64,000 nt of DNA from Muribaculum intestinale (GTDB lineage: Bacteria; Bacteroidota; Bacteroidia; Bacteroidales; Muribaculaceae): positions 1 through 64,000 of the forward strand of contig NZ_CP021421.1 in assembly GCF_002201515.1 (NCBI RefSeq), given 5' to 3'. Under the pieces are notes generated by a model. It made no database searches. It was not told the DNA's origin and saw nothing but the letters and a program-made list of their open reading frames with translations. Position numbers and translations under genes: made by a program. Positions 62,390-64,000 of the stretch are shown here, one piece after another; positions within the stretch are counted from its first letter, which is position 1; the number at the start of each line of letters is the position of its first letter.

Positions 62390-64000
62390 ATGCGAATCCC
62401 AAGTGTAACCTTATGTGTTTTACTTTGCACCTTTATAAGCTCTTGCAATAAAGATGATATAATTGTTGATAATGGAACTTTAAAACCTATTATCATCCTT
62501 GATAATGTGAGTGGAGTTTATAATGTTAAGGTGGGTAAGGAATTAAGCATTAGTCCTACATATAGGAATGCGGATGATGCTTTGTTCTCTTGGACTATTG
62601 ACGGAAAACTTGTATCGAATCAAAAAGCTTTTTCTCATACATGGGAAGAAGCGGGTGATGTATTTATCACATTGCGAGTTGATAATGAAAATGGATATGC
62701 CGCAGAAGAACTTAAGGTGGAAGTAAAAGATTTACTTCCACCTGCCATTAATTTATTCATTCCCTCAAAAGGACTTAAAGTTCAAAAAGGTCATGACCTG
62801 CTTCTCGCACCGGAGATCGCCAATCAAGATATAGGAGATTTCAAGATTGAATGGTTAAGAAATGGAATTGTTGTGTCGGATAAACTAACCTATATATTTA
62901 ATGAAGAAAATTTAGGTTCATATCCGATAACTATTAGAGCTTCAAATGAAGATGGGCTTACTGAAGAAGAGCTGGAGATTGAAGTAGTAGAAAATATGCC
63001 ATATTCGGTTTCTTTTCAAAAACCGTATTATAATGCAAAAGAAACTACCAAATTTACTTTTGCAGGTCGCTCTGTTTTCTTAAAGCCTCAATTGGAATAC
63101 TTTGACAATCCCGCTTTTCAGTGGGCCGTCAATGGCAAAGCTGTAGAAGGAGCTACTGAACCATTATTAATATTTACTCCTGAAAAGGACGGTGAGTATC
63201 TTATTTCAGTTGTAGTAACAGAAGAGGAGAATGGAATTTCTGTTGAATCAAAAATTAGAGTTGTATGTGAGCCTGGAGCACAGTCATCAAGATATCGAGC
63301 AGCAAATACCTCCAGCTCAGCTTATTCAACGAATGTCTTTGAATTTTTACCTGCACCCGGGCAATTTGTGAATGAAACGAATTCCGGCGGGTTCAAAGGT
63401 GATGAAATAACTTTTAATGCTGCAAATCAATATGCTGCAGAGCGACTGGCAAATAAAAAGTACGTTTCCCTTGGTTCTTTTGGAGGATACGTTATTGTCG
63501 GATTTGATCATAGTATTCCCAATAAAGGCGGATATGATTTTGCAATCCAAGGAAATGCTTTTTTAAGCGATCAAGGAGGAAGCAATGAGCCCGGCATTGT
63601 TTGGGTAATGCAAGATGTAAATGGGAATGGTCTTCCAGACGACGAATGGTATGAGCTTAAAGGTAGTGAGACTGGTAACGGTTCAACTATTCAAGATTAC
63701 GAAGTAACATACTATCGTCCGGCGTCCGCACACTCAAATGTTTATTGGACTGATAATTTGGGAAATTCTGGGTCTGTTGATTACAATTCGTATCATCAAC
63801 AGAGCTCTTATTATCCTCTTTGGATGAATCAAGAATCATACACACTGACTGGCACGAGATTATTGCCAAAAAATATTCAGATCCCATCTTCCGGTTTTTG
63901 GAATAACCAAGCCTATGAGTGGGGTTATGTTGACAATATAGGTAGTGATTGTATTGGAGGGGACTCCTATGATGGCACTGGTCAGATGAATGGATTTAAA
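62390..64000 (+). CDS. PKD-like cell-surface protein, partial
   Basis: At least 537 codons, open to the window end. Lipoprotein-like signal (LCVLLCTFISSCNKDD). Three or four Ig/PKD-type repeats follow: FSWTIDGKLVSNQKAF, IEWLRNGIVVSDK, FQWAVNGKAVEG. Then comes a larger domain (GFDHSIPNKGGYDFAI, PGIVWVMQDVNGNGLPDDEW). It starts 68 bases after the DUF4465 gene and is probably cotranscribed under the same riboswitch, as an outer-surface partner in cobalamin uptake. The 3' end is outside the window. Confidence 0.8.
   Translation, partial: MRIPSVTLCVLLCTFISSCNKDDIIVDNGTLKPIIILDNVSGVYNVKVGKELSISPTYRNADDALFSWTIDGKLVSNQKAFSHTWEEAGDVFITLRVDNENGYAAEELKVEVKDLLPPAINLFIPSKGLKVQKGHDLLLAPEIANQDIGDFKIEWLRNGIVVSDKLTYIFNEENLGSYPITIRASNEDGLTEEELEIEVVENMPYSVSFQKPYYNAKETTKFTFAGRSVFLKPQLEYFDNPAFQWAVNGKAVEGATEPLLIFTPEKDGEYLISVVVTEEENGISVESKIRVVCEPGAQSSRYRAANTSSSAYSTNVFEFLPAPGQFVNETNSGGFKGDEITFNAANQYAAERLANKKYVSLGSFGGYVIVGFDHSIPNKGGYDFAIQGNAFLSDQGGSNEPGIVWVMQDVNGNGLPDDEWYELKGSETGNGSTIQDYEVTYYRPASAHSNVYWTDNLGNSGSVDYNSYHQQSSYYPLWMNQESYTLTGTRLLPKNIQIPSSGFWNNQAYEWGYVDNIGSDCIGGDSYDGTGQMNGFK

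Overview
The window looks like a heavily rearranged accessory region of a Bacteroidales chromosome. I would guess the Muribaculaceae/Bacteroides side of the order, because the gene families are typical and the conjugative block is unusually GC-rich. Support comes from repeated Bacteroidota-type promoters (TAnnTTTG with an upstream TTTG/GTTG about 20 bases away), conjugation proteins of Bacteroides type (TraO-like, MobC-like coupling protein, TraX), and DUF3943, DUF4249, DUF4465 and TonB-receptor proteins. There are no rRNA or tRNA genes and no CRISPR array that I can see.

Layout. (1) 1-15.2 kb: pieces of an integrative conjugative element: TraO-like protein, YafQ/RHH toxin-antitoxin pair, MobC coupling protein, TraX, an AbiF-type HEPN abortive-infection gene with an adjacent promoter-driven array of three RNA hairpins, a broken glucosaminidase, zinc-ribbon protein, histone H1-like protein and ParB. 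Two inverted copies of one IS21-family element (3-2613 and 8749-11359) cut into this block. (2) 15.4-18.4 kb: an outer-membrane locus (DUF3943 barrel, DUF4249 lipoprotein, 3' end of a TonB receptor) cut off by IS21 copy 3. (3) 21.1-37.1 kb: one uninterrupted minus-strand operon of ten genes, more AT-rich in its main part. It runs PLD-helicase, Eco57I/PglX-like methyltransferase, three small proteins (one membrane), a 339-residue unknown, a nuclease-like STAND NTPase, RhuM, a helical protein and a BRO-N/Fic fusion. This is the best candidate for an undescribed defence locus. (4) 37.2-45.9 kb: an ISAs1 element inside a palindrome, an HTH gene next to a field of GATTG/CAATC inverted repeats, a frameshifted primase-helicase of the TOTE type, an HD hydrolase, a Schlafen/AlbA-type ATPase and an N-terminally truncated tyrosine recombinase. 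(5) 46-53.9 kb: a tightly packed but decaying operon (macro-like protein, unknown 166-residue protein, two radical-SAM enzymes, a HAD protein, a membrane-anchored protein) broken by two insertion sequences and two frameshifts. (6) 54-59.6 kb: IS21 copy 4 preceded by a solo 119-base left end, between a PcfJ-like tail and a truncated gene, then small mobile-element genes. (7) 59.6-64 kb: a DUF4143 ATPase and a cobalamin-riboswitch locus encoding a DUF4465 lipoprotein and a PKD-like surface protein that runs off the window.

How it fits together: IS21 copies 3 and 4 lie in direct orientation around about 33 kb that hold most of the defence-like genes, so this block could be lost or moved by recombination. 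None of the copies whose flanks I can examine has a convincing target duplication, and three flanking genes are cut with no partner half in the window. This suggests that IS-mediated deletions and fusions assembled the region.
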